DNA from: Chlorops oryzae
Lineage: Eukaryota > Arthropoda > Insecta > Diptera > Chloropidae
Direction of reading: 5' to 3'
DNA: 64,000 bases
Assembly: GCA_020466095.1 (NCBI GenBank)
Contig: CM035806.1
Location: 141,912,434-141,976,433, forward strand
Part shown: in pieces, positions 23,116 through 36,476 of the stretch
How the letters are laid out: each line of letters begins with the position of its first letter
Position numbering within the stretch: the first letter of the stretch is position 1
Position numbers and translations under genes: made by a program
Notes under the pieces: model-generated
Databases searched by the model: none
What the model was told of the DNA's origin: nothing
What the model saw: the letters and a program-made list of their open reading frames with translations, nothing else

Positions 23116-23394
23116 AAAAGAAGAAAACACGGAAACCAAAAACGATGATTATTCTTGTCCGTAAAAAAATATAAAAATTCAAATTAAAAAGGCCGAAACT
23201 AGAATTACTAGTTCACAATATTCAACAATGGAAATAAAAAAAATTTTCTCAAATTTAGAAAACAAAAAGCTCAAACAAAATAATTCTCTCAACTTGAAAC
23301 TTGAAAATTCGAGAAAATTCTTGCTTGGATCATTTTTTGTTGCCTATTTTATAACCATACTAAAATGTCTTTACATATGAATGGGTGTGTGGGT

Positions 23395-23433
<39 letters not shown>

Positions 23434-23976
23434 GTGTTTGTGTGTGTGTGTGCATGTGTCATTATGAGCGGTTGTTGGAAATGTAGGATCTTTTTGTAAG
23501 CCGCTTTTAGTTTTTATAGCATTTAGCAAAGGCAAAGCCAATATATTTTTGAATTCTTGCTTGAATATTTCATTCAAATAAACGCAAACAACTTCAACTT
23601 GGCTAAAATTATACGCGAAGGTTGGTGAAAAAAAAATTTGCCCCATAAAGTATGCTTTAAATTTATAAAAGTCATAAAATCGGAGCCTTGCTAATATCAT
23701 TTTTGGTGTGGTAAAAAATTTACTTTCAATGAAATATGTATCCGCTTGCGATTGATTTCTTGATGCCGATGAAACGAAAAATTTGATGAATTTTCTCAAA
23801 AAATATGAGCCTTTAAAGGCCTTCAGAATTGTATTTTTTTGACCGATCCTAAAACTTCGTCAAAGAAAGTGTAAAATAAAAATGTAGTAAGTAAAAAAAA
23901 AATTTTTTTTTTTTCAAAAATCAATATAAGAAAAAGGCTTCCATAAAGATTTTTCAAATACTTTTTCCGCGTTAGT
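23116..23976. repeat. AT-rich stretch with (GT)n and a MITE arm
   Basis: A (GT)n microsatellite occupies about 23396-23454. At 23636-23680 GCCCCATAAAGTATGC and AAATTTATAAAAGTC form one arm of the MITE family seen at 4057-4252. Confidence 0.8.
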
Positions 23977-24118
23977 GGCTCTCTCCAGTTCTATCAGAAA
24001 TGAAATAAAAATGAAAAACGTCGTATAAAAAACACTTCAAAAAATTTCTGATTCATTTCTGTGTTGTTTTTTTTTTATTTTTTAAAGTTTTTCGTTTTTG
24101 GCAGAGCTGGAGAGAGCC
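23977..24118. mobile_element. Small foldback MITE-like element (copy 2)
   Basis: GGCTCTCTCCAGTTCT at the left and its inverse, with one mismatch, at the right define TIRs. The inner parts (TCAGAAATG and GAAAAAC) match copy 1 at 11650-11790. No target duplication is evident. Confidence 0.6.
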
Positions 24119-24396
24119 CCATCAGGAAGGCAAAGTCAATAAGACAAATGCATTTAGATGTCCTAGGAAATACTGCTATAGACTAGTGTTTTCAAGGATA
24201 TACTAATGTATATTCTAAAATTCCGCCTAAAAAGATCCTTATAAAATTTGTAGGTACTAAAGATGTAAACTATTACTAAGCCGCTGCAATGGTGTCGTAG
24301 AAAAGCACAGCAAAAGGTGCGATATTTGTTCTTGAAATATTGAATGTGCTTTATAGGGATGTGAGTGTGTAAAATGCATGTCTGCAAGTGTACCCT

Positions 24397-24856
24397 CCCT
24401 GCAGTAAACAGTTGGATAATTATTTGAAAAGAACTAGTGCTTTAACCAGAACTAGAAGAACCAGTGAAATTGTTGGGTAAGCTTCCACCATAAGTATACC
24501 AGTGATAATTGGAGTAATCATATGTGTTTATTATAGTTGAACTACAAACCAATCGATAGTGACTCAATATGAATTTTTTTCCCCACGATGTGCTTACAGA
24601 AAAAGATAAACAAATCAAAGATTCTGGTACCTTTTTCTCGTAAACAGCACTAGTTTTTAACTGATGCAAATTTACCCAATTGCATCCAAAAGTACTAGAA
24701 CAGTTCTGGTGCATACTGTACTAGTGCTTTCCTGTACAGATGTTATACTGATTTTCTACAGAATTTTATATGGACAGGGCTATAGAAAATAACTCGTACT
24801 GGTGGTTTTTGCACTAGTAAAGTACTAGTACAGCACTAGTTCAAATTCCTACAGGG
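24397..24856. mobile_element. TIR element with ACTAGT motifs
   Basis: The ends are CCCTGCAGTAA at the left and the inverse CCCTGTAGGAA at the right; both arms then carry GAACTAGTGCT. Interior copies of CACTAGT, GTACTAG and similar short palindromes recur. The left end resembles that of the element at 57383-58107. No tRNA-like sequence is seen in this one. Confidence 0.6.
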
Positions 24857-25569
24857 CTGTACATGTGTGGATTGGTGTGTGTGTATGTTTGTGTGTGTGC
24901 CTGCGTTTAATTGGTCAAATCAAATAATTTCTTAATGGCGACACACAGTGGGGCCGCTTCATACATTTTTTGGAAAAAAATAGAACAAGTGGTCGTAGAG
25001 CATTGAAACACTTCTGTGGGCATCATTAAGATATTTTGAAAAAATCTTGGAAATCCACCCGCTGCCACGGCCACCTCCAATATAAGTTAAAACTTATAGC
25101 AGATTTTACATGTTTTTATTTCCTATCTAGCATTATATGGAATTGTCACATAAATTAAAGAGTTTTAATTTTTTCCAAAGCTTATACATTCGTTGTCTCC
25201 ATTCAAAAGAAGATAATATCCTCAACAGCCTTCCGCGAACGATATTAACCTTCGAAATCACCGAAAATATCTCACAAATGCATTCCGCTTTTCTTGTAAA
25301 GCATGCCAAGTTAACGTGTGTCATAGAAAGATATTGATGTTAAATATGTTTTTTTTTTTACATTGAAATGTTATTAAATTTCGTTACGCCTATATATTCG
25401 TAAACAAAAATAATGTTTCATTTATAAATCGTTCCATGTTTTAATGACGTAAGACCTAAAAGTATGCCCCATTTTTTGTCTTATTGAGCATTTGTATGAA
25501 ATATTTCTGTGACTTTTGAAATTCAAATCGATCTTACTTACAGAAAAGGTATTAGAAGGTGAATTTTTA
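24857..25569. other. AT-rich sequence without recognisable gene
   Basis: It includes a short TG-rich tract near 24870-24900. No supported feature. Confidence 0.5.
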
Positions 25570-25570
25570 T

Positions 25571-26431
25571 ACCCGACACACTCTGTGTCGAGGGTATATT
25601 GCGTTTGTTGGGTTGTGTGTAACACCCAGAACCAGTCGAGATAGACCATACAAAATGTATATAGAAATGATCAGCGTCACCAGGAGATTCGATTTAGACA
25701 TGTCCGTCTGTCCGTCTGTCTGTCTGTCTGTATACAGTTATCTTATCGAAGGAGTTGAGCTATCTTGACAAAATTTGGTATGCGTGCTCACGGGGACATG
25801 AGTAAGAACAAGTTCGAGAATGGACCCGATCGGACCATTTTTAGGGGTACCTCCAGTACTAGGGTCTGTTATGAAAATCACAAAAACTGCTCTAAAACCT
25901 GAGTTTTTCAAGATATTTTGATGAAACTTGGTATTTGAACATGTTTAAACGCAAGTAATATGATTTCAAAAAATTTGAAAAGTGGGCGTGGCATAAGGGC
26001 GTTTTTCGAAAATTGTCTCCTACACCCGAAATACAAATGGGACTTGAACGAAAGTTGGCACGTATGCTTCCTTGATAGCCAGTAACGTCCTCCCCAAAAA
26101 TTTTTTCGATAGAACCATTATTAAGGGTACCTCTAGTACTAGGGTCTGTCACAAAAATCCCAAAAATGCCTCAAAAGCGGACTTTATTGAAATATTTCAA
26201 TGAAACTTAGAATTTAAGCGTATATATAGGGGTCCGATTAGAATCCCAAAAAAATTGAAAAATTGGGCGTGGCAAATGGGCGGTTTTTATAAAGAAATTA
26301 AACAAAAGTCGGTATATGGGGCCCCTAATGGCCTTAAACAACTCCTGATATTAAAAATTATTCGAACATAAGTGTCTGTGTCGGGTATTCTATTGTCAGG
26401 CTCGCCTGACTATAACACCCTTACTTGTTTT
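25571..26431 (+). mobile_element. DINE-1-like non-autonomous Helentron (full-length copy)
   Basis: It starts after a T run with ACCCGACACACTCTGTGTCG, a hairpin. It has the pyrimidine repeat CCGTCTGTCCGTCTGTC, TGAGTAAGAACAAGTTCG, GTGGGCGTGGC and GGGCGTGGC blocks, a 3' hairpin (CAGGCTCGCCTG) and the end ACACCCTTACTTGTTTT. This order matches the DINE-1/INE-1 family of Helentrons in flies. Related copies lie at 40965-42993, 48190-48721 and 63909-64000. Confidence 0.85.
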
Positions 26432-27061
26432 GTTTATATTGAAAGTATAGACTCGTACCTTCCATTTGTATGTAATAAGATGCCTATGCAAGGCAAATCA
26501 CATAAAGTTTTATTCCAACAAAAAATGAGAAGTTTATATTTTTAACTCTAAGTTCTGGCAAATTATAATAATTATTCTACTTTTCCAATTTTAATATTTT
26601 TTTTTTTTTACATGAAAGAGTAATTGCTATATTTCCACCAAAAAATAAAACAAAGGCAATAGCTTTGGATTTTCACATGAAAAAAATGTTCTCTAATTTG
26701 ACTATAAATTTAATCTGAAATTTATTGAATAACATTCCCTTCACTCTTTTAGTTTTTTTTAATAAAAAAATTCAATTTTCATATAAAAGAATGTCGAATT
26801 CGTCATATCCAAACATTTGTTTATAAAAGTGAATCATTAAAATTTTGAAATTCAAAAGTTGAAAATCCTATTTTTTCCACCGATTCCCCACTGTGCGACA
26901 TGGCGAATACTTGAGAGGACATTCAAAACAAAATGGATTGATGTGTACATACATGCAATAGATAATTGTATAGAATATGATTATTGGTAAATGAAACATA
27001 TGCTTAAAGATATACATACGTCTTCGTATGAAGTTAATATTGATTGTGCATAAATATTAAC

Positions 27062-27147
<86 letters not shown>

Positions 27148-27896
27148 ACATTTAAACATATACACGAGATGAATATAATATAAGTATTTATGGCGCTTTT
27201 CAAACGAAAAGCTTGAGAGAATAAAAAGAGTCTTGTTCAAACAACTGGCAGCTGCTGAAGCAGCCAACGCTGAACATTCTCATATATACAATACATACGA
27301 ATTCACACATACATACATGAGCAAGTTCAAACATACACAATACACACACACATATCGATACTTGATCGTATTTACTTACCTAATTGTTGTGCAAAGGGCA
27401 AAAGTAGAACAAACAAAAAAACAAAAAAAAACAAAAAACAAGCAAAAAAAATTATTTTAAATTAAATAAAAGAGAAATAAGTAATTATAAATGAAAAAAA
27501 AAAACTGAAAAATTAAAAAGTAAATGACAAAACAATAAATTCAAAATGAGAAAAACTGGAGGCGACATAATGCAAGGATCAATGACTTTGCGTATGTACA
27601 GTACATTGATGTGCTAAATTATCAACTGTCAAAATGATTATTCATATTATTGAATAAAATTGATGGGATTATAATTTTTCATGACACGATGGCAGCAAAT
27701 ATTTATCCAAGATCAAAACGCTTTTCTGTCAAATACACTAATTAACATCGAATCGAAAATTAAATTTGATTGCGAAGTAAATAAAATCAATGAATAGAGT
27801 TACAATTGGCATACAGTACATGCATACATACCTTCGGATGCAAAAAGCAAAGCAGTATTCAAATAAATGATGGCATTCGTGACACCATAGGCCATA

Positions 27897-27927
<31 letters not shown>

Positions 27928-28840
27928 GATATATAAAAAAATTTAATATGATTAAGCCGAGAATATTACATGAAATGTATTAAATAAACCCCAAACTGAG
28001 AATTAATTAATTGAATATAAATAAATATATATAAAATTGCATTAAATTACTCAATTCAAAATGCGTTCAATTTACTACCCTCTGCCCCATTTAGATAATT
28101 CGATTATACCGGAAGCGTATTGATCATTTTGTATTTATTTAAAATTGAGAAGGCTAGAGGTTAAAGCTGATGGCTTTGGATAATAAACTCTCATTCATTA
28201 TTATTGTGTGATTATTATTCCCCATATTTGGACATTGTACATAAATATGAGCTAAATGAACCAAATACTTAGCTACGAATGTGAATGGTAATACAATTTA
28301 TCTATCGCTATCAGAAGCTCATACAAAATTATTGAAAAGATCCATAATTTTGTTAGAATTTTAAACATTTCGAAGCATACTTCAGGGGGTTTTCATATAA
28401 AAAATACTAAGCTTTGAAAAAAATTATAGATAATTTTCGAGTCTTAAAAGGGTATACCTTCCAAATGCGGCACTTTATCATGACGATGTCTCCGAGAAAA
28501 TTACTTGGGATATCTCAGAGTACATTGCGATGTCAGTTAAGAACACCAAACCTCAACACATCCATAGATATGGACCAAAAAAAAGACCAAAAAAACTCAA
28601 AACAAAAAAAAAAATCTTATGAAGGCTTAACGGTAACTCAAAAAACTAATAATGTACAGTTCGATTTCTCGTATCCGAAATAGGAGAAATCCGTTGACTG
28701 CGACCTTGTCTTCGAAAAAGTTTCAAAAAAAAACTATCACAGTGTTATTGGACAACTCGTTGAACTTATACATAATTCTTGCTTTGAATTTTCGGATACT
28801 GAAAGTATTTTCTCTTTAAATTAAACCTTGGCTTTAACCT
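26432..28840. other. AT-rich sequence with AT microsatellites
   Basis: A/(AT)n tracts lie at 27061-27139 and 27896-27922, and A-rich sequence at about 27412-27520. No gene is recognised. Confidence 0.6.
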
Positions 28841-28937
28841 TTAACCCATTCACTTTCACGGTGAAACCGTTCGTTCCATGACGTACCACAACAAAATGGC
28901 AATTTTCAATTTAGTACGTATCCGTGAAAGGGGTTAA
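28841..28937. repeat. Short palindromic sequence flanked by TTAA
   Basis: TTAACCCATTCACTTTCACGG at the left is mirrored by CCGTGAAAGGGGTTAA at the right. TTAA at both ends suggests a tiny piggyBac-type MITE; the arms are only about 18 bp and imperfect. Confidence 0.4.
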
Positions 28938-29319
28938 GGTATCTTATATGCTTTCTTCTATATGTGTTCTGCTCCTTGCAAGCACTTTCAATCATTCCGA
29001 AAAATAATTGAGAAACCTTCACTTGTAACTTTTTGGGGCAATCAATCATTTTGTTCCAACTCATTTTCATTTCAATACTTATGCTTCAATGTATCAACAA
29101 GCCCATTGACAGCACACAAACACCGAGACACACACTAACATGTGCACGAACATGTTTACATACAGGAGTGCTAGCAATTTTGTTATCCTAATTTTCACAC
29201 ATGTTTCATGTTGTCGTAGCATAATAAATGTTTATTAAATCAACAAAACATCAACACATGTCCAGCGTGCGAATGTGACAAAAACACTTGAAGCACGCAA
29301 CAGACGTTCTTCAACCTTC

Positions 29320-29377
<58 letters not shown>

Positions 29378-30366
29378 TGTCTCTCTGTGTCCCCTCCTCT
29401 CCTTGTCTTGTCGTCATCATCAGCATTAGAGCGACCACGTTTTCAGAATTACCCACAAGGAATTCGGATGTAATAGAAGATCAAAGCCGAGGTTTTAAGG
29501 ATCACAATTAAGTACTTCGAATTTCCAGTGAGAAATTATAAATAGCTCAAAGCTGGATTCAGGCTTTAGTCTTAAAAGTCCGTTCGCCTCCGTTTTTTTG
29601 AACCCACTTGCTTTGGAATAGACCCTAAGAGACACTAAGAAAGAAGATCATTCTCTGTGATTTGATGTGGCACATATGTAGATCAATTTCAATTCATTTC
29701 ATATTATGTCATCAAATGCATTGAATCGGTTCAAGTTGCTTGAGCAATTCGATGATGATTTAGCATAGCTCGAGTGATTTTCCGCTCGGCAATAAAGATG
29801 ATTCATGAGCTCAAAACTGGTGTCCTTCGTCAGTTCAATTTGATGCCATATTTAATAAAATGTAGGTACCTACGAATTCTTTTAGGCGAACGGTTACGAA
29901 AAAAATTTTTGCTTAGTGGCAATACTCTCGAATCGGGGGGATGGGCTAGGGTGCGTGCCTTCGCCAAATGATGAAATTATATAAGAACATATGTTTTGAT
30001 TACTTCCCGCTATAGCCCATCATTTTGAGTGGCCGTTGCATGCTCATGTCCCAAAAAGGCCAAAGTCCATATGTCTGTGTGGCTTGAAATTGAACGTTCC
30101 CAACGGAATATGAGGGCACACACACGCATGCATATACAAATGTGTACATATACAAATATACATATAAACGTATCTCATTTACATGCAGGTTTCAATTGTT
30201 TGCGAATGTTCGAAAAATCCTTTGAGCGGCGCTGTAGTCGTGCGGTCGTCAGTGTTCTTAGATTTGTTTGCGTGACACAAACAATTAGCGACTTTGGCGT
30301 TTAATGTATGCTAAGTACATTAAGGGCCCATTTAGGTACAACACGCAACAATTTAAACACAAACAA

Positions 30367-30397
<31 letters not shown>

Positions 30398-31165
30398 GTC
30401 ACATTCTCGCGTAGGTACGTGCATAGACTAGTCTTGCCATTGCAATCGTTTGTCTGTGCGTTATTACGGGCAAAAACTATTTTGCATACCAAACAATTCA
30501 CTTTGGCATTGTAAATATTTTGATTTGCTGCGGTGTGTTAATCATTTCGTAGCATGCTCGACTGTTAAGCCATCTGAGCGTCGCGACGCGTCTGCCGCGA
30601 CGACGAAAGACAAAACGAAGAACAACAGCGCCAAGCAACGTTGTATAGTGACCAGCCCTCGAAACTTCGCACAGTGGCACGAGCGCATACATCCATAAGG
30701 TAATTTAAAAAAAAAAAACATTTTTTTAGTTAAATTATGAATATATGGTATTTTATAAACGACCACCTTAGCCAATGCATTACCACAGAAAATAATAGAG
30801 GGAAAAAAAAGTTTTGTAAAATTGAGGCCCGGTATTTAAACCCTGGATTACTGCACAGAGAGTTAAGCACATTACTTTACTCTCCTCCGCATAAATTGCA
30901 TTGCCAATTTCAAGTTCATAGCACTCAAATTTTCATTGGAGTCCATACAAGCTCATAACAAATAAAATTCAATAAAGGAATTCTAAAAGTGGCCGTGTTG
31001 CGGACCGGTCCTTCTCCAATGCCAGGCCCATGTTAAAAAGGTCAGCCGAATGCATTAAAAATGGAGGGACTAGCACTTGCAGTGTGAGAGTCTGATAGAA
31101 GGCTACACTTGGGACAGTTGATGTTACTGCTGGGTAGTTCAAAATTTCTTTCTTTAACCCTTTAA
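28938..31165. other. Region without a convincing gene; CT and GT microsatellites
   Basis: A (CT)n tract occupies about 29321-29387 and (CA)n about 30372-30397. A GC-richer block at 30560-30690 (many CG dinucleotides) is followed by AAG then GTAATT at 30699, which could be a splice donor of an untranslated exon. That reading is speculative. Confidence 0.4.
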
Positions 31166-31798
31166 GGGGGTCTTCTCATTGAAAACCCGTTTTTTGGACC
31201 CTTTTTAAAAAAATTCTTAGTTGAAAATGCAAAGAATAATTGAAAACTTTTTTTATTTATTGTATTACAAAAGGTTCAAAGTAAATAAAAAAAATTTTTT
31301 TGCCTCGATACGTGGGCTGTTCAAAAAGTAATGAAACTTAAAAGTTGGTAGTGAAAAAAAAAGGTGCCGTCACGGCGGCCACGATTCTGGGTCTCCGGCC
31401 ATTCAAAAAAAAATTTTAATTTCGGGCTTTTTTTTGTAGTTTAGTGTAAAAAAAAATAGTAAAAAATTTTTTAAAATTATGGTCGAGGTTCACCCGAGAG
31501 TGGTGACAATTCTGCGTCGATTCCACTTTGTTTCATGAAAATCGGTTCAGTTGAACTGGAGATTTCATGGCCGCCAGTTCGAAAAACGTGGTTTCGAGAT
31601 AAACGCGTTTAAAGTTTGAAGCAACGCAAAAATTACTCGTTTTAGCGCAGATCTTGCTCGACAAAGAAGGCTATATCCTCTAAACTATTTTGAATTTCAA
31701 AAAATCCTTTTAGGGGCATATTCACAACTACCCAAGCTATAAATAAATGCAAAAAAAAAAAAAGTCGAAAAAAAAAGTTGCTCAATGAGAAGACCCGC
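31166..31798. mobile_element. piggyBac-like MITE
   Basis: TTAA lies on both sides (31162-31165 and 31799-31802). TIRs are GGGGGTCTTCTCATTGA at the left and the inverse GCGGGTCTTCTCATTGA at the right. The 633-bp interior has no coding capacity. TTAA duplication is the hallmark of piggyBac elements. Confidence 0.75.
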
Positions 31799-34098
31799 TT
31801 AAAGGACAAATTTTTCGCCTTGTTTGATAACGATATATGAGATTAAAGATTTTCATCATTGCTATGAATCCTCCAACTAATGTCGAGAAAAATTTTTCCG
31901 TCGTGTTTTAAGGGGTTAAAGAAAACACTCATAATGAAAGGGTTAAAAATGAATTCATCGATCTAATTATTTTATCTGATTTAAATAATTAATTGACTTC
32001 AAAAAAAAATTTTATTTTATTTGTGTGCATTTTGAATCACATTCATACCACTGTCACAGTAAAATGCTCCAAAGAATTATATGCGTTATCGTTTCATTAA
32101 CTTTGTATTTGCCTGGCATTGTGTCTCGTCTCGTCTCGTCTGTTTGAGGCAAGCTTTTTTCTCCCTTTTTTGTTTTTTTTTTTTTTTTTTTTTGTTTTTT
32201 TTTTGTATTCCCCCGGTACATGTTTATGAATATTCATAGAGTCGATATGTAAACCGTTTGAAGGAATAATTTTAACAGCTTGCCACAAGTGATAATTTAA
32301 ATAAGGCATTATTTAGCGACAGCTTACCTCTTCATCGTGTTTTAAAATGCCGGAAATCTCGTGCGAAAAAGATTAAAATGGACGAAGTTTTTTATTCTTA
32401 ATGGCTTAAAGATAAAAATATTCCTGGAAGACTCCAGTGTCAGAAGCTCTGAGATTTCACAGTCTCGTGAACTTCATCGCCATGGACAGTTCACAAGGAT
32501 TTCACTGATGGATTAGCTTGGAGGAACGGAAAATTTGTTATTTGGTGCCTATTGAAGAGGCGTGGAACGTTTTGGGGAAATTCAAACTATTCAATGAATA
32601 CGATTTTTTCTTCAAACAACTAAAAAGGTCCTTTCTCGAAATTTTTTCGAATAATTTTCCCTAAGGCGTAGAAAATTTTTCAGGTCAGTGTGGGAAAAAA
32701 GCAGCGAGATTCATCGAAGATTTTATTAATAGAAGCTAAACCCATTAGGCTTTTAAGTTTGAAAATGTCCCTTAAAGAGAAAACTGTAAAGCTAGCTTAA
32801 AAAAAATATACTTACACACACACATATGTATGTAAGTATATCAAATAACATGAATTTTATTTTTTATTTTTTGTTTAATAAAAAATACGAAGGGAAAAAA
32901 GTAAATAAATATCTTACCACCGCTTGACTGGAATATTACCATAATAAAGAGGGTCACTTTCGTGTCTTTTCTTGCGTCATCGCTCAGCGGAACAAATAGC
33001 TTTTGCTTTTTAAGCCATCCATAAGATGAGGATAGAACGATGCCGGATCGCGGAATGGGAAGGATGCTTGCGGGATGGATGAGTGTGCTGTGAAAAGCCA
33101 TGTTTACCTTACACCCATAATGCTGAGTTAAAAGGCATCGCATGAATACATGCCATGAGTGACATATGCACCTAGCGACTGTGTGTGCATGTGAGCGTGT
33201 GTGCGCTGTGTGCGGTGTGTGTGGCGAGTGATGATGTGTGATGTCTGATGTGTGGGCGGGAGTGTTCTTATTATCGCGAGAGTTCATATGGTTGCTCATA
33301 TTACCTCATATTGCTGTGGAGCCTCTTCAGCGAATTGTGTGGAAAGACGAATGCAGATGAAACGAGGGAAGAAATAATAAGCAATGTTTATTTCTTGCCG
33401 TTTTCCTGCAGACGGACTTTCGGGCAGGAACCTTCTGTTTCCGTATCCGTTTTCCTGCTTTCTTTCTCTTATTTTTTTTTATTTATTTATTTATTTTTAT
33501 TTTTTTTTTTTTGTTATCTTGAAGTGTCAAAGTGCCGGATTTTCATGTGTTTAAATGGCTGTCAAGGATTTTTGTTTGTCGTGACCGACACTTCGTTTAA
33601 CTGAACAGGTACGTTCGAAAAAAATATTTCGGTGAAAAGCGTTTATGAATTTTAAAAGGCAGACTTGAATATTTGCATGGAAACAATTCGGCTTTTTTTT
33701 TTTTTTTTGATTCGATTTAAGTGCATCGGCGTTGCCAGACGTGTAATAAAAATCTCAGAAGGCGAGCAATAAGGCCATAAAGCGAGAAGAGGTTATGAAT
33801 ATTATGAATATATTTTATTCGGGGGAAGGAGAGCCCGTATCTTTTGTTTTTTTTTTTTTTTTTGTTTTTTTGGTTTTTTGTCAAGTATATCAGTCGTGTG
33901 TTGTCTTCATTTCATCAGTATGTATGTACATTATTATAAATTTGGGACTTTGAAGTTAGATTTGATTGAGTCTTCTTTTTGGGAATTTTTCAACGCTCTA
34001 AGAGACGAAGCCTTCATGAAATTGTTCGCCTTTGGGCAGTTAATTTTCTGATTTTCAAAAAGTGGACGTGGCAAAATGATCTTCTTTGAAATATTTAT
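31799..34098. other. Region without recognisable gene
   Basis: T tracts lie at about 32170-32206, 33470-33510, 33694-33708 and 33843-33870, with TG-rich sequence at 33180-33250. A fragment at about 34035-34075 (AAAGTGGACGTGGC) resembles the inner part of DINE-1-like repeats. Confidence 0.5.
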
Positions 34099-34547
34099 CA
34101 GGGACGTCAACCGGGTGGAAAATTTTCCCGATTCGGTTCGGCGGCTCAAACCGTGTTTGAACTTTTGGATTGGTTCTTCAAACCGGTTTTTCTACTTCTT
34201 TGAACCGCGATTTCGGTTCTGTTCATCGGTTCGGAAATTTCTCAGACTGAAAAAATTTGTTAACACGTGTTCCCACTTCGAACGCCATTTTTTGCCATTT
34301 AGTGTTAAAATTTGTTAGTGGTGTTTACCTTACTAATATTAGAGATGGTATCGATACTAATTTCATAAGAATATCGACTCCGATTTTTTTATTATTGGCC
34401 TATCGGAGCGACCACTGTGCATGGTTGCAGCCGAAAATGAAACCCTGAACCCTTACAAAAAGGGATTCGGTTTTCGGTTCGATTCAAAGATTTGTGAAAA
34501 ACTTCGGTTCGGGTAATGGTTCGGTTCAAAACCGGTTCACGTCCCTG
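34099..34547. mobile_element. Second non-autonomous hAT-type element
   Basis: 449 bp, bounded by CAGGGACGTCAACCGG and the inverse CAGGGACGTGAACCGG. It has perfect 8-bp target duplications ATATTTAT at 34091-34098 and 34548-34555. The interior is rich in CGGTTC/GAACCG motifs. There is no transposase. It shares the CAGGG start with the element at 7993-9595 but is otherwise unrelated. Confidence 0.92.
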
Positions 34548-36109
34548 ATATTTATCTTATCTTAAATTATTGAGAACATTGAACGGAACCTATCGTATAG
34601 GGTTTTTCTTAAGCCCATAGACGTTTTTTAAAAACGTTCGTTAGAGCACAACTTAAATTATAGCGTTCGTTCTAGATTTGCTTGGACTTCAATTCACCAC
34701 AAATCTACCTCATAGCTTCGTTTCTGCAAGAGATGCTTAGTGGCCAATGGAACTTCAATTTACCCGACAAGACTTATCAACGATTACATATATTTTACGA
34801 TATATGTTTGACCGGCAAAAATATGTACATATGTATATATTATATATATATATATATAGATTCTATCATAGACCAAAAGTTATAGGACTCAAAAAGAATA
34901 ACGACACAAAAAAGGCAAAAAAAAAAAAAATAAAATACAAAAAAAATTTTTTTTAAATGCCAAGCACCTTTACACCACCACTTGAACAGCTTTCGAAAAG
35001 TTCATTTTCCTGTTTCAGATTCCTCCTTTCCTTCTTTCTACCATTTCGCCTTTCCGCCTTTTCGCCTTTCTGTCTTCTTCGCTAGCGATACAATAACATA
35101 AATCAGCTTGAGTGTTAAGCAGAAATTAACAAAAAATTGAAACCATTTTCCACCCAACAAACTAGAATGGCTGAAGTTCTTTCAACAACGACTGCACTTG
35201 AAAACTTTCCGAAAAGTTATTAAATTATGTGCAAAATTCGTGAATCCGTGCCCCAGAACAGTAAGTGGTGGGCGCACAGCGAGCGCCGGCAACCAATGTA
35301 ACCAGAGAGGATAGTGTGGGAAGCGACCAAAAATAAAAAATAAAAAATAAAAATTAAAAACAACAACACCAACTCCTGTGAAAATAGAATTGCGAACAGT
35401 TCCAGAAGTGTGAAAAAAAAATAAAAATATTAAAAAAGGAAATGTAAAAGTGAGAACCTTAAGGTCGGTCTACACCGATCTACATACATATAATATCGCA
35501 ACTATCATTTTTTGAAATTTTTTATCAGAAGCGATTCTTTTTCGAGTCACCTTTTTGATTAAAATAATCGAATATGCACTCGTCTGCTGATCAGAAATGA
35601 TATTTTTTCCGGTATAAAATGGAAATATGGCCGCAACTCTTTTATGGTGAGTCATATTTGATATCACTTGCGAGTCGTTTTCGAGTCATATTTGTTACCA
35701 TTTTCCAGTCTCCTTGGACTCATATTAGATATTTTTGTTTTCGAGTCCTTCTTGGCTCAAATTTGTGATCATTTTGGGGTCTTGTTGACTCGTATTCGAT
35801 ATAGTTTTCGAGTCTCCTTCGACTCGTATTTGATATCGTTTTTTAACCATCGAAAACGTGGGATTTGAAATCGAGTTTCAACTTTTTTTATTCAATTTAA
35901 TTAAGCTCAGCGAAAACAAAACCCATTTTTCCAGGTTAAGTTCGCATTATCTTTTAACAAAACTTTTCTCATTTGTACAGAAATTGCTAGCCGGCCATTG
36001 TAAGCTACAGATTGCTCTTTTTAGAATTTCATCGCGTAAAAATAAGTTAAAGTTCCTTTTTAAATCCCGTTTTTTTCGATGGCCAAACCGCAAATAATGT
36101 AAAGCATAT
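34548..36109. other. Region without recognisable gene
   Basis: It includes an (AT)n tract near 34838-34858. TTCGAGTC/GACTCG motifs repeat about every 30-50 bp over 35685-35845. At 35266-35277 a GTAAGT follows AACA, a possible but unsupported splice donor. Confidence 0.4.
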
Positions 36110-36424
36110 GTATTAGGGTTTAAAAAGAAATTCACTGCAGAATCGGAAAAAAATTAGAAAAGAATGTGCTAATAGGACTTTTTCATACCAAAATGGCTCC
36201 CAGAGTAAAAAAAAATTTTTTTCAGTTTTTTCAGAAGTTTTGACTTTGACCGTTTATTTTTGTCTTAGTGACTCAAATTTTTACCATCAATTTCATTTTG
36301 CCTAAAAGCCCATACAATTGGCTTTCAAACCTCATTACAGTTTTTTTTTTTTTTTTTTCTGTGATAAACCATTATCATAGAGATTTTTTTTCTCGACTTC
36401 CTGCTTAAAAACTTTAAGGCCCTA

Positions 36425-36476
<52 letters not shown>

